From Pseudomonadota bacterium (GTDB taxonomy: Bacteria; Pseudomonadota; Alphaproteobacteria; Rhodospirillales; 2-02-FULL-58-16), in NCBI GenBank assembly GCA_022572335.1, contig JACZWD010000011.1, forward strand, positions 1 through 20,909: 20,909 nucleotides of DNA, in the 5' to 3' direction. The notes under the pieces were generated by a model. The model searched no databases and was not told the DNA's origin. It worked only from the letters and a program-made list of their open reading frames with translations. Of the stretch, positions 14,443-20,909 are shown in pieces; within the stretch, counting starts at the first letter, position 1, and every line of letters begins with the position of its first letter. A program made the translations under genes and the position numbers.

Positions 14443-14754
14443 CCGGCCGCGCGAGTTCTCGGCCTAGCCCGATTGGTCTCCGTTGGCGATCGAGCCTCCG
14501 GCGGCCTTAGGGGTCGTTCCGGTCAAGGTGTCGGCCCAGAACCTAACCAACTCGAATTTTCAACAGGAGACAGACCTACAGAAGTCAAGCAACCAATGGG
14601 TAGCTCTCCCACCCCGCTTCCGGCGCCCGGGAAACGGAGACCAATCCTTTTGAAATGGGGCATCCGGGTCGGTCCGGCCGTGTCGCCGGAAGGGCCGCCG
14701 GTTGACGCCTTGACACCTGTCGGGGAGTCGCTTACATGAAGCCGACCCGGCTAC
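14443..14754. other. Intergenic region between the nuclease-like gene and tRNA-Asp
   Basis: I find no gene in these 312 bases. A plus-strand frame from 14465 to about 14655, opening after a TAG, reads ...VPVKVSAQNLTNSNF... with ordinary protein-like composition but no ATG, so it could be a decayed gene end. G+C rises again after about 14655. The last 45 bases hold the tRNA-Asp promoter. I saw no copy of a tRNA 3' end that would mark an attachment site. Confidence 0.4.
14710..14737 (+). promoter_or_regulatory. Sigma-70-type promoter of tRNA-Asp, possibly also of nuo
   Basis: A perfect TTGACA (14710-14715) is separated by 16 bases from TTACAT (14732-14737; four of six match). The start would lie some 10 bases before the mature tRNA 5' end at 14755. 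The layout is nearly the same as the tRNA-Leu promoter (TTGACA, 16-base spacer). nuoA begins only 72 bases after the tRNA with no terminator visible between. Confidence 0.65.
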
Positions 14755-14833
14755 GGGGGTGTAGCTCAGCTTTGGTTAGAGCGCCGGCCTGTCAAGCCGG
14801 AGGTCGCGGGTTCGAGTCCCGTCACTCCCGCCA
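14755..14833 (+). tRNA. tRNA-Asp (anticodon GUC)
   Basis: The acceptor stem GGGGGTG (14755-14761) pairs with CACTCCC (14823-14829) with one G-T pair. The discriminator is G, followed by encoded CCA (14831-14833). The anticodon stem CCGGC/GCCGG encloses CTGTCAA, with anticodon GTC. The T arm is CGCGGGTTCGAGTCCCGTC. The D loop (AGCTCAGCTTTGGTTAGAGC) is slightly longer than usual. Confidence 0.96.
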
Positions 14834-14905
14834 TCACTCCATGCCGACACGAAGGTTCCGTTCCCCATCAGCGAATGCCGTGATCCCCCGTAGAGGAACG
14901 CCGCC

Positions 14906-15271
14906 ATGGACGCGATGCTTGTTGAATACCTTCCCATCCTGATTTTCTTCGCCATCGCCACCGCCATCGCCGGTTTCGCGGTCGGTGCCTCCTACATCAT
15001 CGTCCAGCAGCGGCCCGACGCGCAGAAGACCTCGGCCTATGAATGCGGCTTCGAGGCGTTCGACGACAGCCGCAACAAATTCGACGTCCGATTTTACGTC
15101 GTCGCCATCCTTTTCATCATCTTCGACCTCGAGGTCGCCTTCCTGTTTCCATGGGCTATCACCTTGGGAAAAATAGGGGTTTTCGGCTTCTGGTCGATGA
15201 TGGTTTTCCTGGCAATCCTCACCATCGGTTTTATATATGAGTGGAAAAAAGGAGCCTTGGAATGGGAGTGA
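14906..15271 (+). CDS. nuoA: NADH-quinone oxidoreductase subunit A
   Basis: NuoA is a small membrane subunit of complex I (ND3 homologue) near the quinone channel. The 121-residue protein has three membrane helices (about 9-32, 63-84 and 92-111). The conserved loop with YECGFE (45-50) contains the cysteine whose exposure tracks the active/deactive state in mitochondrial ND3. FDLEVAFLFPWA (73-84) is the family signature. The start ATG 14906 follows AGAGGAA. It is the first gene of the nuo operon, 72 bases after tRNA-Asp, and overlaps nuoB by 10 bases. Confidence 0.97.
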   Translation: MDAMLVEYLPILIFFAIATAIAGFAVGASYIIVQQRPDAQKTSAYECGFEAFDDSRNKFDVRFYVVAILFIIFDLEVAFLFPWAITLGKIGVFGFWSMMVFLAILTIGFIYEWKKGALEWE

Positions 15272-15816
15272 CATCCCGTCCCGTTGCCGATGGCGGAGCG
15301 CCCTTGTCCGCGGGGGCCGAGCAAGAGGCCCTGCTCACCAGAGTGACCGGCGAATTGGCGGACAAGGGCTTCGTCGTCGCCCAATTGGACAATCTCGTGA
15401 ACTGGGCGCGCTCGGGTTCGTTGTGGCCGATGACCTTTGGCCTCGCCTGCTGTGCCGTGGAGATGATCCACGCCTATATGAGCCGCTATGACCTGGACCG
15501 CTTCGGCGTGGTTCCCCGGGCCAGTCCGCGGCAGTCGGACGTCCTCATCGTCGCCGGCACGTTGACCAACAAGATGGCGCCCGCCTTCCGCAAGGTCTAC
15601 GACCAGATGGCCGAGCCCCGCTATGTGATCTCCATGGGCTCGTGCGCCAACGGTGGCGGCTATTACCACTATTCCTACTCGGTGGTCCGCGGTTGCGACC
15701 GCGTCGTCCCGGTGGACATTTACGTTCCGGGCTGCCCGCCGACCGCCGAAGCGCTGGTGTACGGCATTCTCCAGCTGCAGAAAAAGATCAGGCGGACGGG
15801 CGCGCTGTGGCGCTGA
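15262..15816 (+). CDS. nuoB: NADH-quinone oxidoreductase subunit B
   Basis: NuoB (PSST homologue) carries cluster N2, the last Fe-S centre, which hands electrons to quinone. The four N2 ligands are present in 184 residues: the tandem C63-C64 in GLACCAVEM, C128 in GSCANGGG, and C158 in PGCPPTAEAL. ATG 15262 is preferred: an AAAAAAGGAG ribosome site lies a few bases before it, inside the end of nuoA, while an in-frame GTG at 15241 would add seven residues and lacks a site. The 10-base overlap with nuoA suggests translational coupling. nuoC follows after 39 bases. Confidence 0.97.
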   Translation: MGVTSRPVADGGAPLSAGAEQEALLTRVTGELADKGFVVAQLDNLVNWARSGSLWPMTFGLACCAVEMIHAYMSRYDLDRFGVVPRASPRQSDVLIVAGTLTNKMAPAFRKVYDQMAEPRYVISMGSCANGGGYYHYSYSVVRGCDRVVPVDIYVPGCPPTAEALVYGILQLQKKIRRTGALWR

Positions 15817-15855
15817 CCCCATCGCAGGCACACCGGTAGAGCTCATCGAGGGAAC

Positions 15856-16464
15856 ATGGATCTGGCCCTTAAAGACCTCGGCGATTACATCGCCGAAGCG
15901 CTGCCCCAGGAGGTGCTCGGGACCGAGATCGAGTTCGACGAGTTGATGGTCAGGGTGCGCCGGGAAGCGATCGTCAAGGTGTTGACCTTCCTCCGCGACG
16001 ACGTCAACTGCCGGTTCCAGCAGTTGATGGACCTTTGCGGTGTCGACTACCCGGAGCGGGAGAAGCGCTTCGAGGTGGTCTACAACCTGCTCAGCCTCAC
16101 CCACAACATGCGTGTCAGGGTCAAGGTCGAGACCGACGAGGAGACTCCGGTGCCCTCGGTCAGCGGCGTGTTCAGCTCGGCCACGTGGTGGGAGCGCGAG
16201 GCCTGGGACCTTTTCGGCATCTATTTTTCCGAGCACCCGGACCTGCGGCGCATCATGACCGACTATGGATTCGATGGACACCCGCTGCGCAAGGACTTTC
16301 CGCTCACCGGGTATGTGGAAGTGCGCTATGACGACGAACAGAAGCGCGTGGTCTACGAGCCGGTGAAGCTGACCCAGGAGTTCCGCACCTTCGATTTCCT
16401 CAGTCCCTGGGAAGGAGTGCAGGGCGTTCTGCCCGGTGACGAGAAGGCGGACGGGGACGCCTGA
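15856..16464 (+). CDS. nuoC: NADH-quinone oxidoreductase subunit C
   Basis: NuoC is the 30-kDa peripheral-arm subunit of complex I, packed against NuoD and NuoB, with no cofactor. Its 202 residues contain the family signature, from EREAWDLFGIYF (113-124) through HPDLRRIMTDYGFDGHPLRKDF (127-148), starting and ending as expected. ATG 15856 follows GAGGGA. NuoC and NuoD are fused in some bacteria such as E. coli but are separate here, as in other alphaproteobacteria. Stop and next start overlap as TGATG. Confidence 0.97.
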   Translation: MDLALKDLGDYIAEALPQEVLGTEIEFDELMVRVRREAIVKVLTFLRDDVNCRFQQLMDLCGVDYPEREKRFEVVYNLLSLTHNMRVRVKVETDEETPVPSVSGVFSSATWWEREAWDLFGIYFSEHPDLRRIMTDYGFDGHPLRKDFPLTGYVEVRYDDEQKRVVYEPVKLTQEFRTFDFLSPWEGVQGVLPGDEKADGDA

Positions 16465-17642
16465 TGGCCGAGACCCAGATCAAGAACTTCACCCTCAACT
16501 TCGGGCCGCAGCATCCCGCCACCCACGGCGTGCTGCGCTTGGTGCTGGAGATGGACGGCGAGGTCATCGAGCGCGCCGACCCCCACATCGGGCTCCTGCA
16601 CCGGGGCACGGAAAAGCTTATCGAGTACAAGAGTTACCTCCAGGCGATACCCTATTTCGACCGCCTCGACTACGTCGCCCCGCAGAACCAGGAGCACGCG
16701 TTCGCCCTTGCCGTGGAGAAGCTTCTCGGGCTCGAGGTGCCGCCCAGGGCCCAGTACATCCGCGTGCTCTACGCCGAAATCGGGCGCATCCTCAGCCACA
16801 TCCTCAACGTGTGCTCGTATGCCATGGACGTGGGCGCCATGACGCCCATGCTGTGGGGCTTCGAGGAGCGCGAGCGGCTGATGGAGTTCTGCGAGCGGGT
16901 AAGCGGCGCGCGCATGCACATGAACTATTTCCGCCCGGGCGGCGTCGCCTTCGACATGCCATCGGGGTTGGCCGAGGACATCCATGGGTGGGCCGATCAC
17001 TTCCCCAGTTTCGTCGATGACTGCGAGACCCTGCTGACCGAGAACCGGATCTTCAAGCAGCGCACCGTGGACATCGGGGTGATCACCGCCGACCAGGCCC
17101 TCGACTGGGGCTTCTCGGGGCCCAACCTGCGCGCCTGCGGCATCGCCTGGGACTTGCGCAAGGCGCGGCCCTACGACGTCTACGAGAAGATGGAGTTCGG
17201 CGTTGTCGTCGGCAAGCACGGCGATTGCTACGCCCGCTATCTCATGCGCATGGCCGAAATGCGCGAAAGCGTCAAGATCATCAAGCAGAGCCTGGAGCAC
17301 ATGCCCGGCGGCCCGGTCAAGACCGACGACCGCAAGATCACGCCGCCGTCCCGCGCCGAGATGAAACACTCCATGGAGGCGCTGATCCATCATTTCAAGC
17401 TGTTTACCGAGGGTTACCACGTGCCGGCCGGCGAAACCTATACGGCGGTGGAGGCGCCCAAGGGCGAGTTCGGGGTCTATCTGGTCTCGGACGGCACCAA
17501 CAAGCCCTATCGCTGCAAGATCCGCGCGCCGGGGTTCGCCCACCTGCAGGCCCTGGAGCTGCTCTCCAAGGGGCACATGCTGGCCGACGTGGTCGCCAAC
17601 ATCGGCTCCATCGACATCGTTTTCGGCGAAATCGACCGATGA
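16464..17642 (+). CDS. nuoD: NADH-quinone oxidoreductase subunit D
   Basis: NuoD is the 49-kDa subunit, a relative of the hydrogenase large subunit that has lost the metal site and forms the quinone pocket with NuoB. Its 392 residues begin FTLNFGPQHPATHGVLR (9-25), which includes the pocket histidine region. GLLHRGTEKL (43-52) is the family signature, and the pocket tyrosine is probably Y70 in FDRLDY. The C-terminus DIVFGEIDR is canonical. It starts within the TGATG junction with nuoC, and its stop overlaps the nuoE start as ATGA, so all three are probably translationally coupled. Confidence 0.98.
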   Translation: MAETQIKNFTLNFGPQHPATHGVLRLVLEMDGEVIERADPHIGLLHRGTEKLIEYKSYLQAIPYFDRLDYVAPQNQEHAFALAVEKLLGLEVPPRAQYIRVLYAEIGRILSHILNVCSYAMDVGAMTPMLWGFEERERLMEFCERVSGARMHMNYFRPGGVAFDMPSGLAEDIHGWADHFPSFVDDCETLLTENRIFKQRTVDIGVITADQALDWGFSGPNLRACGIAWDLRKARPYDVYEKMEFGVVVGKHGDCYARYLMRMAEMRESVKIIKQSLEHMPGGPVKTDDRKITPPSRAEMKHSMEALIHHFKLFTEGYHVPAGETYTAVEAPKGEFGVYLVSDGTNKPYRCKIRAPGFAHLQALELLSKGHMLADVVANIGSIDIVFGEIDR

Positions 17643-18271
17643 GCGCGCCAACCGACGCATCCGCCCAGCCCCGAACCTTCGCTTTCACCCCGGAGAACGT
17701 GAAGAAGGCCAAGGCCGCCGTCGCCACGTATCCGAAGGGCCGTCAGGCGAGCGCCGTGCTGGCCCTGCTCGACTTGGCGCAAAGGCAGAACGGCGGCTGG
17801 TTGCCGCGGGCGGCCATGGATGCGGTGGCCGGGTTTCTCGACATGCCGCCGATGCGCGTTTACGAGGTGGGCACCTTCTACAACATGTTCAACCTCGAGC
17901 CCGTGGGCCGGCACCACGTTCAGGTGTGTACCAATGTGTCGTGCTGGCTGCGCGGCTCCGACGACATCCTCGCCACCTGCCGCAATGCCCTGGGCATCGG
18001 TTTGGGCGAGACGTCGGCGGACGGCGGGTTCACCCTGTCCGAGACGGAGTGCCTGGGCGCCTGCGTCAATGCGCCGGTGATGATGATCGGCGGGGACTAC
18101 TACGAGGACCTGGACACCGGCACGGCGACGGCCATTTTGGCCGAGCTCAAGAAAGGGGGCACGCCCAGGCCCGGACCCCAGAGCGCCCGCAGGGCGTGCG
18201 AACCGGCCGGCGGGCTGACCACCCTGATGGGACCGTCGGACGGCCGGGGCAACGCACCGGGGGCTTCCTGA
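17639..18271 (+). CDS. nuoE: NADH-quinone oxidoreductase subunit E
   Basis: NuoE is the 24-kDa subunit of the NADH-dehydrogenase module. Its thioredoxin-like domain binds the off-pathway [2Fe-2S] cluster N1a through C97 and C102 (CTNVSC) and C138 and C142 (CLGAC), all present. The helical N-terminal part contains GTFYNMF (78-84). The 210-residue protein carries a flexible tail after about 170 (PRPGPQSARRACEPAGGL), longer than in E. coli but of a kind seen in alphaproteobacteria. The start at 17639 is fixed by the ATGA overlap with nuoD, and the stop overlaps the nuoF ATG as TGATG. Confidence 0.96.
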   Translation: MSAPTDASAQPRTFAFTPENVKKAKAAVATYPKGRQASAVLALLDLAQRQNGGWLPRAAMDAVAGFLDMPPMRVYEVGTFYNMFNLEPVGRHHVQVCTNVSCWLRGSDDILATCRNALGIGLGETSADGGFTLSETECLGACVNAPVMMIGGDYYEDLDTGTATAILAELKKGGTPRPGPQSARRACEPAGGLTTLMGPSDGRGNAPGAS

Positions 18272-19560
18272 TGCTCCGCGACTCCGACCGCATTTTCACC
18301 AACCTCTATGGATTCGGGGACGTGGGCCTGGAGGGCGCGCGGGGGCGCGGCGACTGGGACAATACCAGGGCGCTGATCGCCAAGGGCCGCGACTGGATCG
18401 TCGACGAGGTGAAGAACTCGGGGCTCAGGGGACGCGGCGGCGCCGGCTTCGGCACCGGAATGAAATGGTCCTTCATGCCCAAGGTCTCCGACGGCCGGCC
18501 CCACTACCTGGTGATCAACGCCGACGAGGGCGAGCCCGGCACCTGCAAGGACAGGGAAATCCTTCGCCACGAGCCCCATAAGCTGCTGGAGGGGGCGCTG
18601 CTCGCCGCCGTCGCCATGGGCGCCAACGTGAGCTACGTCTATATCCGCGGCGAGTTCCACCGCGAGACCGAGGCCTTGCGGCGGGCCATCGGCGAGGCCT
18701 ATGAGGCCGGGCTGATCGGCAAGGACGCCTGCGGCTCGGGCTGGGACTTCGACATTCACCTCCACGTCGGCGCCGGCGCCTACATCTGCGGCGAGGAGAC
18801 CGCCCTCCTCGAAAGCCTGGAAGGCCGGAAGGGGATGCCCCGCCTCAAGCCGCCGTTTCCCGCCAACACCGGCCTGTATGGCTGTCCGACCACGGTCAAC
18901 AACGTGGAATCCATCGCCGTGGCGCCGGCCATACTGAGGCGCGGCGCCGACTGGTTCGCCGGACTCGGCCGCACCAACAACACGGGCACCAAGATTTTCT
19001 GTATCTCCGGCCACGTCGATTACCCGTGCACCGTGGAAGACGAGATGAGCGTGCCCCTCAGGGAACTCATCGAGAAGCACGCCGGCGGCGTGCGCGGCGG
19101 CTGGGACAACCTTCTGGCGGTGATTCCCGGCGGCTCCTCGGTGCCGCTGATCCCCAAGTCCGTCTGCGAAACGGTGCTCATGGATTTCGACTCCCTGCGC
19201 GAGGCCGGCTCGGGCCTGGGCACCGGCGCCGTGATCGTCATGGACAAGTCCACCGACATCGTCAGGGCGATCGCCCGGTTGTCCCGGTTCTACATGGACG
19301 AGAGCTGCGGCCAGTGCACGCCCTGCCGCGAGGGCACCGGCTGGCTGTGGCGCATGATGGAGCGCCTGATCACGGGCAACATCGCCGTCGAGGAGATCGA
19401 CGTCCTGGAAGAGGTCAGCCGCCAGATCGAGGGCCATACCATCTGTGCCCACGGCGACGCCGCCGCCTGGCCGGTGCAGGGGCTCATCCGCCATTTCCGG
19501 CCCGAGCTGGAGCGCCGCATCGCCGCCTTCCAGGCACGCCAGGCCGATCAGGCGGCGTGA
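18271..19560 (+). CDS. nuoF: NADH-quinone oxidoreductase subunit F
   Basis: NuoF is the 51-kDa subunit where NADH is oxidised; it binds FMN and cluster N3. The 429-residue protein has the FMN/NADH loop GLRGRGGAGFGTGMKWSF (51-68), with a Gly (G61) where many homologues have Pro. NADEGEPGTCKDRE (83-96) and GAGAYICGEETAL (167-179) follow. The N3 ligands are C346, C349 and C352 in SCGQCTPC plus C392 in TICAHGDAAAWP. All cofactor residues are intact. It starts in the TGATG junction with nuoE. nuoG begins 10 bases after the stop with GGAAAAAG as the ribosome site. Confidence 0.97.
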   Translation: MLRDSDRIFTNLYGFGDVGLEGARGRGDWDNTRALIAKGRDWIVDEVKNSGLRGRGGAGFGTGMKWSFMPKVSDGRPHYLVINADEGEPGTCKDREILRHEPHKLLEGALLAAVAMGANVSYVYIRGEFHRETEALRRAIGEAYEAGLIGKDACGSGWDFDIHLHVGAGAYICGEETALLESLEGRKGMPRLKPPFPANTGLYGCPTTVNNVESIAVAPAILRRGADWFAGLGRTNNTGTKIFCISGHVDYPCTVEDEMSVPLRELIEKHAGGVRGGWDNLLAVIPGGSSVPLIPKSVCETVLMDFDSLREAGSGLGTGAVIVMDKSTDIVRAIARLSRFYMDESCGQCTPCREGTGWLWRMMERLITGNIAVEEIDVLEEVSRQIEGHTICAHGDAAAWPVQGLIRHFRPELERRIAAFQARQADQAA

Positions 19561-19570
19561 GGAAAAAGAC

Positions 19571-20909
19571 ATGCCGACGCTGACCATCGACGGCAGGGAC
19601 GTAGAGGTGGAGCCGGGGCTCACGGTCCTCCAGGCCTGCGAGCAGGCGGGCATCGAAATTCCCCGGTTCTGCTATCACGAACGCCTGTCCATCGCCGGCA
19701 ACTGCCGCATGTGCCTGGTGGAGATGGAGCGGGCGCCCAAGCCGGTGGCGTCCTGCGCCATGCCGGTGGCCGACGGCATGGTGATCCACACCAACACGCC
19801 CGGGGTGCAAAAGGCGCGCCGGGGGGTGATGGAGTTCCTGCTCATCAATCACCCGCTGGACTGCCCCATCTGCGACCAGGGCGGCGAATGCGACCTGCAG
19901 GACCAGGCCATGGCCTACGGGTTCGACCGCAGCCGCTACCGCGAGAGCAAGCGCGCCGTGCAGGACAAATACCTGGGGCCGCTGATCAAGACCATCATGA
20001 CCCGGTGCATCCACTGCACCCGCTGCATCCGCTTCGCCACCGAGATCGCCGGCGTGCCGGAGCTCGGCGCCACCGGCCGCGGCGAGGACCTGGAGGTCGG
20101 CACCTACGTGGAAAAGGCGCTGACGTCCGAGCTGTCGGGCAACATGATCGACCTGTGCCCGGTGGGGGCGCTGACGTCCGCGCCGTATGCCTTCGCCGCG
20201 CGGTCGTGGGAGCTGACCAAGATCGAGTCCGTGGACGTGATGGACGCCGTGGGCAGCAACATCCGCGTCGATTCCCGCGGCGCCGAGGTCATGCGCGTGC
20301 TGCCGCGCCTGAACGAGGACGTGAACGAGGAGTGGATATCGGACAAGACCCGCTTCGCCTGCGACGGGCTGAAACGCCAGCGCCTCGACCGGCCCTATGT
20401 GCGCCGCGACGGCAGGCTCGAGGCCGTCACCTGGGCCGAGGCCTTTTCCGCCATCGGGCAACGCCTCAAGGGCGTCCGCAGGAAACGCATCGCCGCCATT
20501 GCCGGCGATTTGGCCGACTGCGAATCGATGATGGCGTTGAAGGACCTGATGGCGAAGTTGCGGTCGCCGAACACGGACTGCCGGCAGGACGGCGCCAAAC
20601 TGGATGGGGCGTTGCGCGCCGGCTACCTGTTCAATACCACCATCGCCGGGATCGAACGGGCCGACGCCTGCCTCCTGATCGGCACCGACGTGCGCCGGGA
20701 GGCGCCCATCATCAATGCGCGGCTGCGCAAGCGCCACCTCGCCGGCGGCTTTCCCATGGGCGTCGTCGGGCCACAGGTGGACCTGACGTATGACTACCGG
20801 CACCTTGGCGACGGGCCCCAGACCCTGGAACAGATCGCCGCCGGCCGGCACGCCTTCGCCAAGGTGCTTGGGCGGGCCAAGAGGCCGATGCTGATCATCG
20901 GCCTGGGGG
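19571..20909 (+). CDS. nuoG: NADH-quinone oxidoreductase subunit G (5' part, cut by window end)
   Basis: NuoG is the 75-kDa subunit that relays electrons from NuoF towards NuoB. The frame is open from ATG 19571 to the window edge (446 codons seen; the family is usually about 680-700 in alphaproteobacteria). The N1b ligands are C34, C45, C48 and C62. The N5 ligands are H94, C98, C101 and C107 in HPLDCPICDQGGEC. The N4 ligands are C146, C149 and C152 in CIHCTRC plus C196 in DLCPVGAL. The molybdopterin-oxidoreductase-like domain begins near 215 (RSWELTKIESVD). The extra N7 cluster cysteines of some bacteria are not evident in the visible part. nuoHIJKLMN are expected beyond the edge. Confidence 0.96.
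   Translation, partial: MPTLTIDGRDVEVEPGLTVLQACEQAGIEIPRFCYHERLSIAGNCRMCLVEMERAPKPVASCAMPVADGMVIHTNTPGVQKARRGVMEFLLINHPLDCPICDQGGECDLQDQAMAYGFDRSRYRESKRAVQDKYLGPLIKTIMTRCIHCTRCIRFATEIAGVPELGATGRGEDLEVGTYVEKALTSELSGNMIDLCPVGALTSAPYAFAARSWELTKIESVDVMDAVGSNIRVDSRGAEVMRVLPRLNEDVNEEWISDKTRFACDGLKRQRLDRPYVRRDGRLEAVTWAEAFSAIGQRLKGVRRKRIAAIAGDLADCESMMALKDLMAKLRSPNTDCRQDGAKLDGALRAGYLFNTTIAGIERADACLLIGTDVRREAPIINARLRKRHLAGGFPMGVVGPQVDLTYDYRHLGDGPQTLEQIAAGRHAFAKVLGRAKRPMLIIGLG

Noticed and set aside
14776..14967. Small minus-strand ORF containing DGTRTRDLRLDRPAL
   Set aside because: This is the familiar spurious translation of the antisense strand of tRNA-Asp.
17639..18271. Long C-terminal tail of NuoE as a possible frameshift or fusion
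   Set aside because: The stop overlaps the nuoF start cleanly, and such proline- and glycine-rich tails are known in alphaproteobacterial NuoE.
18100..19653. Long minus-strand open frame opposite nuoF
   Set aside because: Antisense shadow of nuoF, which has all its cofactor residues.

Overview
The window is a GC-rich chromosomal segment from an alphaproteobacterium, most likely Rhodospirillales-like. Three things point there: strong G/C bias at third codon positions, the housekeeping order tig-clpP-clpX-lon-hup followed by nuoABCDEFG, and CCA encoded in all three tRNA genes. No rRNA, CRISPR array, intact insertion sequence or phage gene is present.

Layout. The left edge holds the last codons of an unidentified plus-strand gene. 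A D-amino acid dehydrogenase (dadA) lies on the minus strand. It is divergent from a plus-strand pair, a bifunctional NAD(P)HX repair enzyme and malonyl-CoA decarboxylase. tRNA-Leu(UAG) follows, then the proteostasis cluster: trigger factor, ClpP, ClpX and Lon. These cover ribosome-linked folding and the two main ATP-dependent cytosolic proteases. A gene-less 326-bp element with 33-bp terminal inverted repeats, like a MITE, sits between tig and clpP. HU follows lon with its own promoter and a strong terminator.

Between tRNA-Val(UAC) and tRNA-Asp(GUC) is a 2.3-kb accessory stretch inside this housekeeping block. It holds a Tat-type secreted intradiol dioxygenase and a 321-codon gene of clearly different composition. 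The latter encodes a PD-(D/E)XK (Mrr-like) nuclease domain behind an N-terminal region I do not recognise. Clustered inverted repeats lie in the flanking DNA.

The right end is the start of the complex I operon, nuoA to nuoG. Adjacent genes overlap or are tightly spaced, all visible Fe-S ligand cysteines are intact, and nuoG is cut by the window edge. A consensus-like promoter in front of tRNA-Asp may also serve nuo.

I see no clearly new multi-gene system. The most interesting items are the nuclease gene with its novel N-terminal region at the tRNA pair, the MITE-like element beside clpP, and several unusual inverted repeats near clpX, lon and tRNA-Val.
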